DNA of 23,248 nt. Source: Chrysochromulina tobinii. Taxonomy: Eukaryota; Haptophyta; Prymnesiales; Chrysochromulinaceae. A model generated the notes under the pieces. The model searched no databases and was not told the DNA's origin. It worked only from the letters and a program-made list of their open reading frames with translations. Of this stretch, positions 7,201 to 15,949 are shown in pieces. Each line of letters opens with the position of its first letter. The first letter of the stretch is position 1. The stretch is from the NCBI GenBank assembly GCA_001275005.1, contig JWZX01002578.1, positions 1 through 23,248 on the forward strand, read 5' to 3'. Both the position numbers and the translations under genes were made by a program.

Positions 7201-10200
7201 ATCTCCCCACAATCCCCTGCCCCCACTCTCCCTCGACCGTCCCCCGCCCACCGCGCAGGCGATCAAATGCGGTGTCAACCACAAGACGTGGGTCCTCGGC
7301 GAGGAGAAGGGTCCGGGCTTCGTCAACGCCGCGCAGAAGTGGGTCGAGAAGGTCGCTTCGAATCGGTCCAAGGCCGTCAATGCCCTCGAGGTGAGTTTCA
7401 AGGCGCTCGTCGCACAGCCATCGCCGACGGGCGCTCCGGTGGACGCGTTGCAGAACTTGCTCGAGCTCGCGTATAAGGACGGTGTTGGGCACGAGAGCTA
7501 CGTTCTCGAGTCGGGCGAGAGCGGCGCCGCATTTCTCGAGAAGGCGAGAACGCGCCTCGCTCGCGCGCTTCTCTCGATCTGCCCCCCGATCATCTCCTCG
7601 CCGCTCCCGCGCATCTCCCCTTCGCCACCTCACCCCCTTGCCACCTCCCCCTCGACACAGATCAAGGAATGGCTCCAAATCACGGTCGGTGTGAAGGCCT
7701 TCGACGAGCAGACGAGCGCAGCTCTCTGCTGCTTCGTACCCCCCGACGAGAGGCACTACATCATCGCTTTCTCGCCGGTCGAGCCGTACCTGATCCTCGA
7801 GCGCGAGACGGGCACGTGCCGTCTGGGCCATCCAGAGGCCCTTGATGAGTTCATCGGGGGTGTGGGGAAGCGTGTTCGCTCCTTCAAGATCGAGGGCGTC
7901 GTAGGCCTCCTCACGCATCCCGATGACCGCTCGCTCGTCCTCATTACACAGGCATCGCCACGCCAACTCGCCTCCGAGGACGGCGTCATCAACGTGCTCG
8001 CTGTGACGAAGACGGTCTTCCTCCCTCTCAAATCTGCGAGCGCCGCCGCCAAGGACCCGTTTGCGCCCGCCACGACGCAAGGCAAGCAGCAGCGCAAGTC
8101 CCTCGGGCTCTTCCTCGAGGCTGGCGACATCTTCTTGGCGGGCAACCTCTCGACCAACCTAGCGGGCGAGGTGAAGGACCTGACCCATACGCTCCAGCGG
8201 CGTGCGGCGAGCCCCTCGACCGCGGACGCTCGCTTTTGTTGGAACGCCGCCGCTCTCGAGCCGATTCGGGCCGCGAGCCCTGAAGGGCCTTGGCTGACGA
8301 CGATCATGCACGCCGCAATCGTGACGGAGCAGTTCGTCATGGGAGAGGCCCTTGCACAGCAGGTGAGGCTCACAATCTCGGTCATCTCCCGTCGCTCCGT
8401 CGAGTATGCGGGCACGCGTCTGAAGGCGATCGGGCTGAGCGATTCTGCGGCGGCGGCGGACTTTGTGGAATCGGAGCAGATCATGTATCTCGAGGCCACC
8501 AAGAGTGCATGCGCGTCCATCGTCCAGACCCGAGGCTCCCCCCCCATCTTTTGGGAGAAGCAAGCCACCGGGTTCTCATCCAAGGCCAAGCTTTCGCGCG
8601 TCGTCGAGCTGGCAGTCCCCTCGCTCAGAGCTCATATGGAGACACACGCGGCGCTGTACGGCGGGCCGGTCCTCGTACTCTCCCTCCTTGAGGACAAAGG
8701 GGATGAGGGGGAGATCGCTCAGTACCTTGCCAAGGCAGTCTCGCTCGTGGCAGACCAGCAGAAGGACACGCGCTATTTTGCCTTCGACCTCAATGCCGCG
8801 AGCAAGCCCACGCGCGCCGAGGGACTCAGCGCTCTCGTCGAGCAGCTCGAGGGCATGTCCACAATCGCACCCGACGCGTGCCCCTCCACATTTGGCTTCT
8901 TCAGCCTCGTGCGCGGCGGCGCAGCGCCGTCGAGTGTCCAGAAAGGCGTCGTGAGGACGAATGAGCTCGATTCGGGAGCTCGCACGAACGCGGCGCAGAT
9001 GCAGATCGGCACGCAGTCGATCTCCGCCCAGCTCGGCGCCCTTTGCGAGCAGTGCGGCGTGGTGCAGGACGCGAATCTCCAGGCGGCCGTGCAGACGGCG
9101 GTGCGCAAGGTTTGGGCAGAGAACGGCGACACGCTCTCGTTGCAGTACACGGGCAGCAAGATGCAGCTGAGCATCAAAGACAGCTCACCCGAGGGAGATC
9201 AGCTGGAGAAGAAGAAGAAGACCCTGGCGGAGAAGTTGTCTTCCCTCGGGAGCGATGTGCTCGATCGTGGCGCCAAGGCGGCCAACCAGCTGCTCAACAA
9301 TGAGGCGGTGGAGGAGACGAAGCAAGCTGCCATCGACTGCCTGCTCGGCTGTGGTAAGTCGATCCGTTCTCCGCGCACGCATCTCCTCGGCGGTGCACTC
9401 GACCCCCTTCAACTCTTCGTTGGCACCTTCAACTCGAACGGCAAGAACGCGTCGGCAGAGGACCTGAGCGCGTGGCTGCAACAGCCGGGGGTCGCTTCGC
9501 CCCCCGACATGGTGGTCCTGGGCTTCCAGGAGTTTGTGTCGCTCAATGTGAAGAACGTGCTCGTGGACAACGACAAGAAGCGGATCGAGTGCCAAGGCCG
9601 GCTGGAGGCTGTCATCAAGCAGATGTACCCTGGCGAGACCTACCTCGAGGTCTGTGTCGAGCAGATGGTGGGCGTGCTTCTCTTGGTGTACGTGCGCTCG
9701 CACCTCGCTGAGCACGTCCGCGGCATCTTCGCCAAGGCCGTCGCGTGTGGTTTCGGCTCGGATGCGATCGGTGTGCATGCAGGGAACAAGGGCGCCATCG
9801 CACTGCGGATGGACATCGGAGGCGCTTGCCTTTGCATTATCAATGCCCACCTGCCCGCCGGGCAGAAGGACTTTTCCGAGCGCAACGCGACCCATCACGA
9901 GGTCCTCACGGGCCTCGCGAAAGAGTACAAGGCAGCCCGAGGTGGGCCCTTCCCCTCTCCCCGCGAACACGATCTCTGCGTGTGGCTCGGAGACCTCAAC
10001 TACCGGATCGACCTTCCTAATGAGGAAGTTCGCGCGATGATCGAGTCGGGCGACTACACTTCGATGCTCAAGGCGGACCAGCTGAAGAATGCGCAGGCAT
10101 CCCTCGCCGCCTTTGAGCGATTCGAGGAGGCGCCCATTGTGTTCCAACCCACATACAAGTATGATCCCGGCACCCAGATCTACGACACAAGCGAGAAGGC

Positions 10201-10447
10201 TCGAGTGCCTGCATGGACGGACCGTGTCCTTTGGTGCGTGAGCGGCGGCTCGCTCTCCTCCCTCGCCTACGTGTGCTCTCAAGCAGTGGTCATCTCGGAC
10301 CACAAGCCAGTCGCTTCGAGACTCGTGTGGTCGCCCAAGCCGCCCGCCACGGACGAGTCGCTAGGGCTGTCGGGAAAGCCGATGCCGACCACTGCCCCCA
10401 CACCGCCGCCCGCCGCGCCCGAGGCGGTAGAGTCCGAGGAGCTGTGA
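4257..10447 (+). CDS. Synaptojanin-like protein: helical tandem repeats, inactive Sac domain, active-type inositol-polyphosphate 5-phosphatase
   Basis: Exons are 4257-6162, 6477-7073, 7259-7543 and 7661-10447, about 1,857 residues if one base is skipped near 4383. There the frame moves +1 inside a helix (EVDLAL to LEKTLEHAWEKRKKHE). About 850 N-terminal residues form alternating helical modules: at least nine carry a GVxH/QxxY motif (GVPHKTY, GVGQSAY, GVAQEAY, GVNHKTW) followed by a W in the next helix, and some alternate with a second module (GGLDASLVAKCETKL). A Sac domain follows (about 940-1435), with RRSVEYAGTR, FVESEQ and GSPPIFWEKQ. Its CX5R signature is replaced by RTNELDSGARTN, so the catalytic Cys is Glu. 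The 5-phosphatase domain (about 1510-1815) keeps GFQEF, NKGAIALRM, NAHLPAG, WLGDLNYRID, the PTYKYDPGT and ARVPAWTDRVLW motifs, and SDHKPV. It should remove the 5-phosphate of phosphoinositides at membranes. The tail is proline-rich. ATG 4257 is preferred to an upstream GTG. Confidence 0.85.
6163..6476 (+). other. Intron 1 of the Sac/5-phosphatase gene, filled with TGATGGCCTC-type tandem repeats
   Basis: GT-AG, 314 nt, phase 0; GTGAGT donor and TTGATTGTGCAG acceptor. It joins EMIEQ to DLDLLGKAIG, matching the other repeat modules. Most of 6180-6445 is a degenerate array of 10-12-bp units such as CTGATGGCCTCTGATGACCT. A partial repeat of the donor region (GTGAGTGTGCTTGATGGC at 6163) recurs near 6225 as GTGAGTGTGCTCGATTGC. 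Confidence 0.85.
6882..6914 (+). other. 33-nt GTGAGT...AAG segment: possible mini-intron or intron remnant
   Basis: It starts GTGAGTGTGATGGG and ends AAG, lies in frame with no stop, and interrupts a helical module between ATYR and EGAEMG. Sister modules read AYMIEGAEIG and AYVIEGATLG with no insertion. Its start resembles the start of the 314-nt intron (GTGAGTGTGCTTGATGG). An intron of 33 nt would be extremely short, so a captured, now-coding remnant is equally possible. Confidence 0.35.
7074..7258 (+). other. Intron 2 of the Sac/5-phosphatase gene
   Basis: GT-AG, 185 nt, phase 0. It joins SALKASLVK to AIKCGVNHKTW, restoring a helical module. It is pyrimidine-rich, with repeated ACGATCTCCCCAC units, and has a stop in the upstream frame (TGA at 7188). 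The intron start shares only GCGATC with the next exon. Confidence 0.85.
7544..7660 (+). other. Intron 3 of the Sac/5-phosphatase gene, GC-AG type
   Basis: Donor AAG|GCGAGA, acceptor CGACACAG, 117 nt, phase 0. The length is a multiple of three with no stop, so the reading frame runs through it. The spliced product FLEK|IKEWLQITV matches the F..A..W...V spacing of the sister modules, whereas the unspliced reading is low-complexity Pro/Ser. No exon-start duplication is seen. Confidence 0.65.
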
Positions 10448-10849
10448 ATGGCTCGGGGGGGTGCTCAGATGGGGTGTCGGGTGTGATGGGCGCGATGAGT
10501 ATAGTTCGTGTTCGAGGGGGAAGGGGGTCGGGTACCGTACTACCTTATTTGCGTGACGTGTATGGTACGATGCGCTGGGAGGCTCACGTCACTGAAAACA
10601 AGTGTATATATGTAGGTTTCAGTGTGATGTGTGTTCTGTGTAGGTCCGGCGGTGGAGATTCGACATTGCACATTCGTGTGAGCAGGACGCCGGCGCGTTC
10701 TCCGTTCACGTCCGCGCACCGGCAACTGCGGGGATATGTGACATAGATTTAGATATGTGATAACTAAGCAACCGAACTACATGAACCCCGCTAACGAAAA
10801 ACTACGTAACTGACATGTAGTAACGGCTGAGAGCTACGAATTGTATTGA
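10448..10849. other. Intergenic region between convergent genes
   Basis: 402 nt between two converging stop codons, probably the 3' untranslated regions of both. AT content rises towards 10850. GATATGTGA occurs at 10733-10741 and 10752-10760, and a TGTATATATGTA tract lies near 10605. No gene or tRNA seen. Open frames here are short and lack domains. Confidence 0.5.
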
Positions 10850-13800
10850 CTATGGCGGGTGGACTGCGGGCGTATTTTCAGGACGTTGATGCTCAGCGAC
10901 GATGTTGTGCAGCAGGGCTGGCGGAGGTGCTCGGATCAACGATCGAGCTATGTTCTTGGTCAGCAGGGTCGCAGCGGAGATGGCGCTCAACCCGGCGACG
11001 AAGATCATGCACGCATCCCAGCCCACCGCGTCGAACAAGGCGGACGAGACCAGAGGACCGATGGCCGCGCCGGTGGCATAGGTGCCCGTCCACAGGGCAC
11101 ACAGGCGAGCTCGTCCAGTGTCGTTGCCTGGTGCGATCCCACGCTCCAGGTCGGGTAGGGAAGGGACCACGCAGAGGGCGCAGCCGATACCAAGCAGCGG
11201 GGCGGCGAGAATGAGTCGGGTGAGCGGGGGTAGTGGGAAATGCGGGTCGAATCCATACTTGGGTTTGACGAGGAGCAGCAGCGCCGCGAGGGCAAAACTC
11301 ATCCATCCGCACAACATGATGCTTCGGAGCCGCCTGCCAGCCATCTTGCCCTCCTTGAGCACCCGCGAAGTCACATAGCCCGTCGGCAGCGCGACCAGGG
11401 TGTAGACCAAGCTGGTTCCGGAGAGGATGCATCCAATGTACGACTCCCGCAGCTGGAAAGGTGGCGCGTTCAGATGGGGCTCGAAGATGGGGTTGAGGCC
11501 TTCGAAGGTCATTGCGCAGAGGAGCAGAGACACAATCGTCACGATCCGACGGAAGGTCAGCGCTTGTCGGATCGTTTGTCTTTTGAACGGCGTGGCTGAG
11601 CGGCCGGGAACAGGAATGCCGATGAGATTGGACGGGAGCACCGCGAGGACCACGGGGAGGATGAGCAGGCCCAGGGCCACGGTCGCTATCATTGGCGCCA
11701 TGAACTGGCCGTCGTCGAACGGGAGGGACGCCCCGGCTTCGTATAGGGCCCCTCCAAGAGCTGCTCCGATGGCAGAGCCCATGCCTCCCGCGACCTCCAT
11801 GCCTGAGAGGGCCTTTCCGAGATTGTGTCCCCACCCTTGGACCGCCACCGTCGTGAGCGCGCCCGCTTCGGCCAGCTGCCCGCCAACCCCAGACATCGCG
11901 CGGCACAGCGCCAAGCCAACGGCGAGGGTGGCGCGGCTCGACGAAACGCGTGGCAACCAGCCGAACCCCAGATTGCCGAGCATCGTGAGCATCAGCCCAA
12001 GGGCGACGGTGGTGCGCGTGCCCCAGGCGCGCATGGTGCGTGCCGGGAGGGGGGTGGCGAGCGCTGTGGCCGTGGGATATGCTGCAAAGATGAGTCCGGT
12101 GATGTGGGGACCGACTATGAGGCCGGGGGGCGAGCCGGCGAAGTACGGCGCGAGAATAGAGGCGCCGCCCTGTGCGTACAAGAAGACGGCGATGAGCACG
12201 CAGACGGCAAACTGACGGAGCATCCGCCTGCGCTGGCGCGGTGAGGGATCGGCGGCAGTGGCCGGTTGAGATCCATGGTGAACCAACCGGGACTCGCCAC
12301 CGGATGGCGCCATCGAGGTCGCGCCGGCGAGCGCGCCATCACCGAACCTCTCGTCCAAACTCACGTCCAAACGTTGTTGGGGAGTGGGTACGTCGAGTTG
12401 CGCTTCTGTAGGCGTGCACATCACCGAGTCCGCGGACGGCGACGAGGGGGCCCAATCGGCGGCCACGTACCCCTGCGGCGGATGGGAGATGAGATGAGAT
12501 GAGATGAGATGAGGTGCCGAGCGCGTCCGAGATGGTTGGAGATGAGATGAGATAGTCTCGAACAGCTCGGAGTCCGTGCTGATGAAGTACGCGCGTACGC
12601 GCCCAAGCGCACCGACGTTGGCCTCCTCTCCGTTCCACACCCCGTGGCGGTGGTACTCGCGCGACGCCTCAGAGACGGCGCTGCGCACCTCATCCTCACG
12701 CTCCATGTGACCGAGACGGCGCTCGAGATGCGCTCTCGAGGCGAGCTCGAAGGGGGAGCTCGCATTGACGAAGCGGACGAGGGCATAAGGGACGATGCCG
12801 AGCACAAGTCCCACTCCGATGAGGGCCGTCGACTCCACAGACTGCATGCAGGCGACCACGCACACGCCGAGCGAGATGGCGACCGGTGCCACGATCGACA
12901 GCCCCATACCCAATGTCCCCACTGGCACCCGGTACGGGCGCTGCCGTGGGCGCTGCCATGAAGCCTCAGAACGTCGCAGCAGGAGCGCCGCGGGGAACTC
13001 GAGCACGGCGCTGGCGGCGCTGAAAAAGTTGGCCACAGCGAGGATGGTCGGGAAGTCGAGTGTGATCGGACACGCGACCAGTAGCAGCTGCAGCGCGATC
13101 GAGTGGAGTGGTGTGCCCGTGCATCGGTGGCGCCGCATGAAGAGGCGGGGCGCCATGCCGACCTCGGCCATACCAAGCAGCTGAAACGAGCAGCAGAACA
13201 GGCCGCTGGTGTACATGCCCCACGTGGAGAGCAGCGCCGACACGCTCATCCATACGCCAAGCCACCGTGCCGCCCACCACCATCGCCACGTGAGTGAGCG
13301 AACCAGGCTGCCACGCCGCCCAGTCGGCGTCGACTGCGGCCCCGAAGAGGAGCGGAAGCGCGTACACGGCGACGATGGCGATGACGTCAAGCACGAGCTC
13401 GACCGTTCCGCCCATTCGATGGCTCGTGTCCACCTCGCCCTTGACCGCCGACGCCTTATTCACAGAGAAGCCTGAGAGGTTCCACCAGACGACCATCAAG
13501 AGGCGCCCAAACGCGGTCAGGCCGGCTGCGATCGGCGGCGGGCGCGCGATGTTGGGCCATCGCATCTGTGGCGCGGCGACGAGGCAGAAGACGACCGTGG
13601 GGACGAGCGAGAGCATCCCTATCGCACACAGCCAGCGCCCCGCCAGCCTCGATGAAACCACGTTCGGCAGCGTGAACGCGAGGGCCAATGCCCAGCTTGA
13701 TGAGGTACTCGCGCCAGCAGCCCGATGGCTCGACCCCGCCTGCCCAGCAGTTGGCCGACGGCAAGTCGGGCACGGAGACCTCCAAGGATGGGGTGAGGAT

Positions 13801-14196
13801 CAGCTCCACGCTCGAGTACAGCAGCACCGGATACAGCGACAAGTCGACCACGCCCGCGATCCACGCCCAGTACGACTGCTGGATGCCGACAAAGCTGCCG
13901 AACGCCATCTGTGCCCACACGCCGTAGCCGCCATTGCTCGGGAAGCACGATGTAAGCTCGGCGACGACGAGGGCATGCGGCACCGAGTAGAGCAGCCCGA
14001 ACGCCGCGAGTGTGCACAGCCCGATCAACGGGCCGCAGTTGGAAATCACCGTCTCGGCACCGAATGGGCCTCCCGACACGTTGAAGAAGAGGAGGAAGAC
14101 CACACCGAGGAAGCCGAGTGGCTTGCGCGAGTCGACGCTCGGGATCATGGTCTCGCGCATCCCGGTGTCGCCGCCCTCTGAGGGCACGGGACTCAT
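10850..14196 (-). CDS. APC (polyamine-uptake type) permease fused to an SLC18B1-like MFS transporter, with two +1 frame breaks
   Basis: Read from ATG 14196 down to TAG 10850. The first half matches plant PUT/RMV1-type APC permeases: LGFLGVVFLLFFNVSGGPFG, then AELTSCFPSNGGYGVWAQMA, WAWIAGVVDLSLYPVLL, GMYTSGLFCCSFQLLGMAE, and RPYRVPVGTLG. Sense changes frame by +1 near 13689 (KLG to LALAFTLPNVV) and again near 13268 (VVGG to RWLGVWMSVSA). From 13390 a single open frame runs through the last APC helices, a linker of about 150-190 residues, and a full MFS domain (about 12235-10870). The MFS part has SLC18-like motifs RAMSGVGGQLAEAGALTTVA and GMEVAGGMGSAIGAALGGALYE. Relatives of both halves move polyamines, so a polyamine or organic-cation role is inferred. 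A separate MFS gene starting at ATG 12421 or 12223 cannot be excluded. The frame breaks may be assembly errors, real damage or recoding. Confidence 0.7.
12473..12598 (-). other. Candidate intron in the APC-MFS linker with CTCAT pentanucleotide repeats
   Basis: On the minus strand a GT at 12598 (GTACGCGCG) and an AG at 12473 after CTCATCTCATCTCATCTCAT and CCATCCGCCGCAG would define a 126-nt, phase-0 intron. The polypyrimidine acceptor is strong and the unspliced peptide (SSHLQPS, ISSHLISHP) looks like translated repeat. Frame stays open either way. The next exon starts GGGTACGTGG, giving only weak similarity to the intron start. Confidence 0.4.
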
Positions 14197-14381
14197 GTGC
14201 GTGGACGGCGCCGCCGAAGGCAACACGCACCAGGCAGGTGAATGAGACAGAGATGAGACCAGAATTTCTAGACATGTAGCGTCTCGGGTAGACTGTTTCT
14301 AGAGCCGTCGGCGAAGAAGATGATAATTGGAGCGCGTCTGAAGTCCATTCGAAATCCAATCAGTAAATGCTTTGACGAATC
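14197..14381. promoter_or_regulatory. Bidirectional promoter between divergent transporter and glycosyltransferase genes
   Basis: Only 185 nt separate the two start codons. TTTCTAGA occurs twice, at 14265-14272 and 14296-14303, 31 nt apart. A two-codon upstream ORF (ATG CTT TGA) starts at 14367, just before the ATG at 14382. Regulatory function is inferred from the head-to-head layout. Confidence 0.5.
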
Positions 14382-15865
14382 ATGTCGGACGGCAAAAGGC
14401 CCCAGCACGTGCTCTTCCACGACGGTTCGGCGCACACGGAGGGCATCGGTGCCAAGTGGCGCGAGGTCAAGTACGCCGTGTGGCTGGCACTCCGCGTGAA
14501 CTGGTTGCTGCAAAGCCAGTCGTTGCATAACAATGCCACCCTCGCCTGGCTTCCCAACCCTGCGATGATGCAAAACCCACACCTAGACGAGCATCGCTCA
14601 ATGATGGGAGGCCTGGGCATCCTGGATGCCGGTGCACCCGTACTACGCAAACCACCTGCATGGCTCGAGGAGCAGGTCCACTCGGGCGCTCTCTCGGTCG
14701 TCGAACTGAAGCTTGAGCAGAAGAAGTTTCCATCCCTTCCGGGAAGCTTCGGCCGATCGGCTCGCACTGGCCCCACGGCGGCATCCGATAGAGCGCTCGA
14801 ACGGCAGATGCTCGATGCGATAACTTCTGCGACCCAGCCGATCGCCTTCATGCTGCGCGAAACGCAGCCTATGCACTGGCACGGCTCTGCAGGCCGTTGG
14901 CTCCACGACGCGTTCATCTCGCACCGTTTGCGCCGTGCGCAGCGAGCGACAGGCCATGCGGCGCTCGCGCTGCCCGCGGGCGTGGCCGCTGGTAGCTACT
15001 TGATCTCGGTGCACATTCGCGCCTTCGGCATCCCCGCGTGGGACCTTCCGGCCTCGTATTTCGTCTCCGCCGTGCAAGCAGTCTTCGACGCCACACCCCT
15101 CTCCTGTGCCAACGCGGCTATCCTCGTTATCGGGCCGGTAGATGCGGCACCCTCGGTCAGCCTCGCCGCGGCGTTCGAGTGCACGCAGCTGCTCGCCCGC
15201 GCGGTCGAGGAGCCTCGCGGCGCGCCGACGGTCGACCCTCGGGCCGGCGACGACTATGGCGCTGCAGACGACGATGACGACGAGCGACGAGGTCTCGTCC
15301 ATCGCAATCTCGACCTGATCTCGCGGAGTGCGACTGCTTGCGCCGTCCCTGATGGCCCCTTTCTTGCCTCCTTGTCTCCTTTTCAGGTTTCGTCTTTCGA
15401 GATCTGGAGCTGCTCGCGCTCTCCGACATCCTTATCGGATCGAACTCCGAGTTTTCTAGGCTCGCGCAGAGCCTCTCGTCACCCGAAACGCTCGTCCTCT
15501 GTGCGCCGCGCCGCCCCCTCTCGGATAATTACGGGCTCAATCGCGGCCTCGCATGCGACGACACCGGCGTCCCTCTCTCCATCTTGACTCGACTCGACCC
15601 CGAACTGCCGTCGAATCAAGTTACGCACGTGGATGAACCGCGCGTGGCCGAGGCTGTGGCCGTTGCGTGGCAGAAGCGCGTCCAGACGGCCCCAGGCCCT
15701 ATTTGGATGCGACCCAACCATGGCCTCGCGCCGTTTGACTTTGCCCAACCTGTTGAGGAGGCCCGGTGGATGGATTTAGAGGAGGATGCGTTGGAGGTTG
15801 AGACAGAGAAGGAGAAGGCGGCGGCGGCGGCGGCGCGTTCGAGAGAACAGCGGGTGGAGCTGTAA
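14382..15865 (+). CDS. Putative GT-B-type glycosyltransferase (fucosyltransferase-like)
   Basis: Two exons (14382-15291, 15387-15865) give 462 residues. The N-terminus has HDGSAHTEGIGAKWREVKY, like the sugar-nucleotide GxG entry of GT-B enzymes. Around residue 213 SVHIRAFGIPAWDLPASYF resembles the VHIR.GD motif of fucosyltransferase/NodZ-like folds. The second exon has LELLALSDILIGSNSEFSRL, the C-terminal pattern in which a conserved Ser in S.FS lies near the donor site. No signal peptide or transmembrane helix is visible. An Asp-rich loop (DDDDDER) precedes the intron and the C-terminus is Ala/Lys/Glu-rich. It probably transfers a sugar to a glycan or protein; donor and acceptor cannot be told. 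Family assignment is tentative. It shares a 185-nt promoter region with the minus-strand transporter and ends 84 nt before the next gene. Confidence 0.6.
15292..15386 (+). other. Intron of the glycosyltransferase-like gene, with decayed exon-start duplication
   Basis: GT-AG, 95 nt, phase 1 (G|GT, Gly). A TTGCCTCCTTGTCTCCTTTTCAG-type acceptor precedes exon 2. The first 33 nt of the intron (GTCTCGTCCATCGCAATCTC...) align without gaps to the first 33 nt of exon 2 (GTTTCGTCTTTCGAGATCTG...) at 24 positions. Translated, LVHRNLDL in the intron mirrors FVFRDLEL in the exon. AG|GT is present at both copies. Confidence 0.85.
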
Positions 15866-15949
15866 GTTCAGATTAAAGAGGAACGGCTCGCGCTCGGGAA
15901 TCGGGACTAAGGTTGACCAAGTCCCAATTTCGCGTTGTTCTGGGCGTTC

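Noticed and set aside
7074-7275. Exon-start duplication at the second intron of the Sac/5-phosphatase gene
   Set aside because: Only GCGATC is shared and it is offset by two bases, so chance is enough. Not counted among the five cases.
9350-9400. Intron beginning GGTAAGTCG at 9356
   Set aside because: The donor looks strong, but no AG acceptor follows within a sensible distance that keeps the 5-phosphatase start, and the frame is open and plausible as coding.
9185-10303. Long antisense open frame opposite the 5-phosphatase domain (372 codons)
   Set aside because: The plus strand carries every 5-phosphatase motif; the antisense frame has no recognisable feature and reflects codon bias.
10893-11906. 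Second minus-strand frame overlapping the MFS domain (337 codons)
   Set aside because: The overlapping frame that continues from the APC half contains the transmembrane helices and SLC18-like motifs; this one is Arg/Pro-rich and non-hydrophobic.
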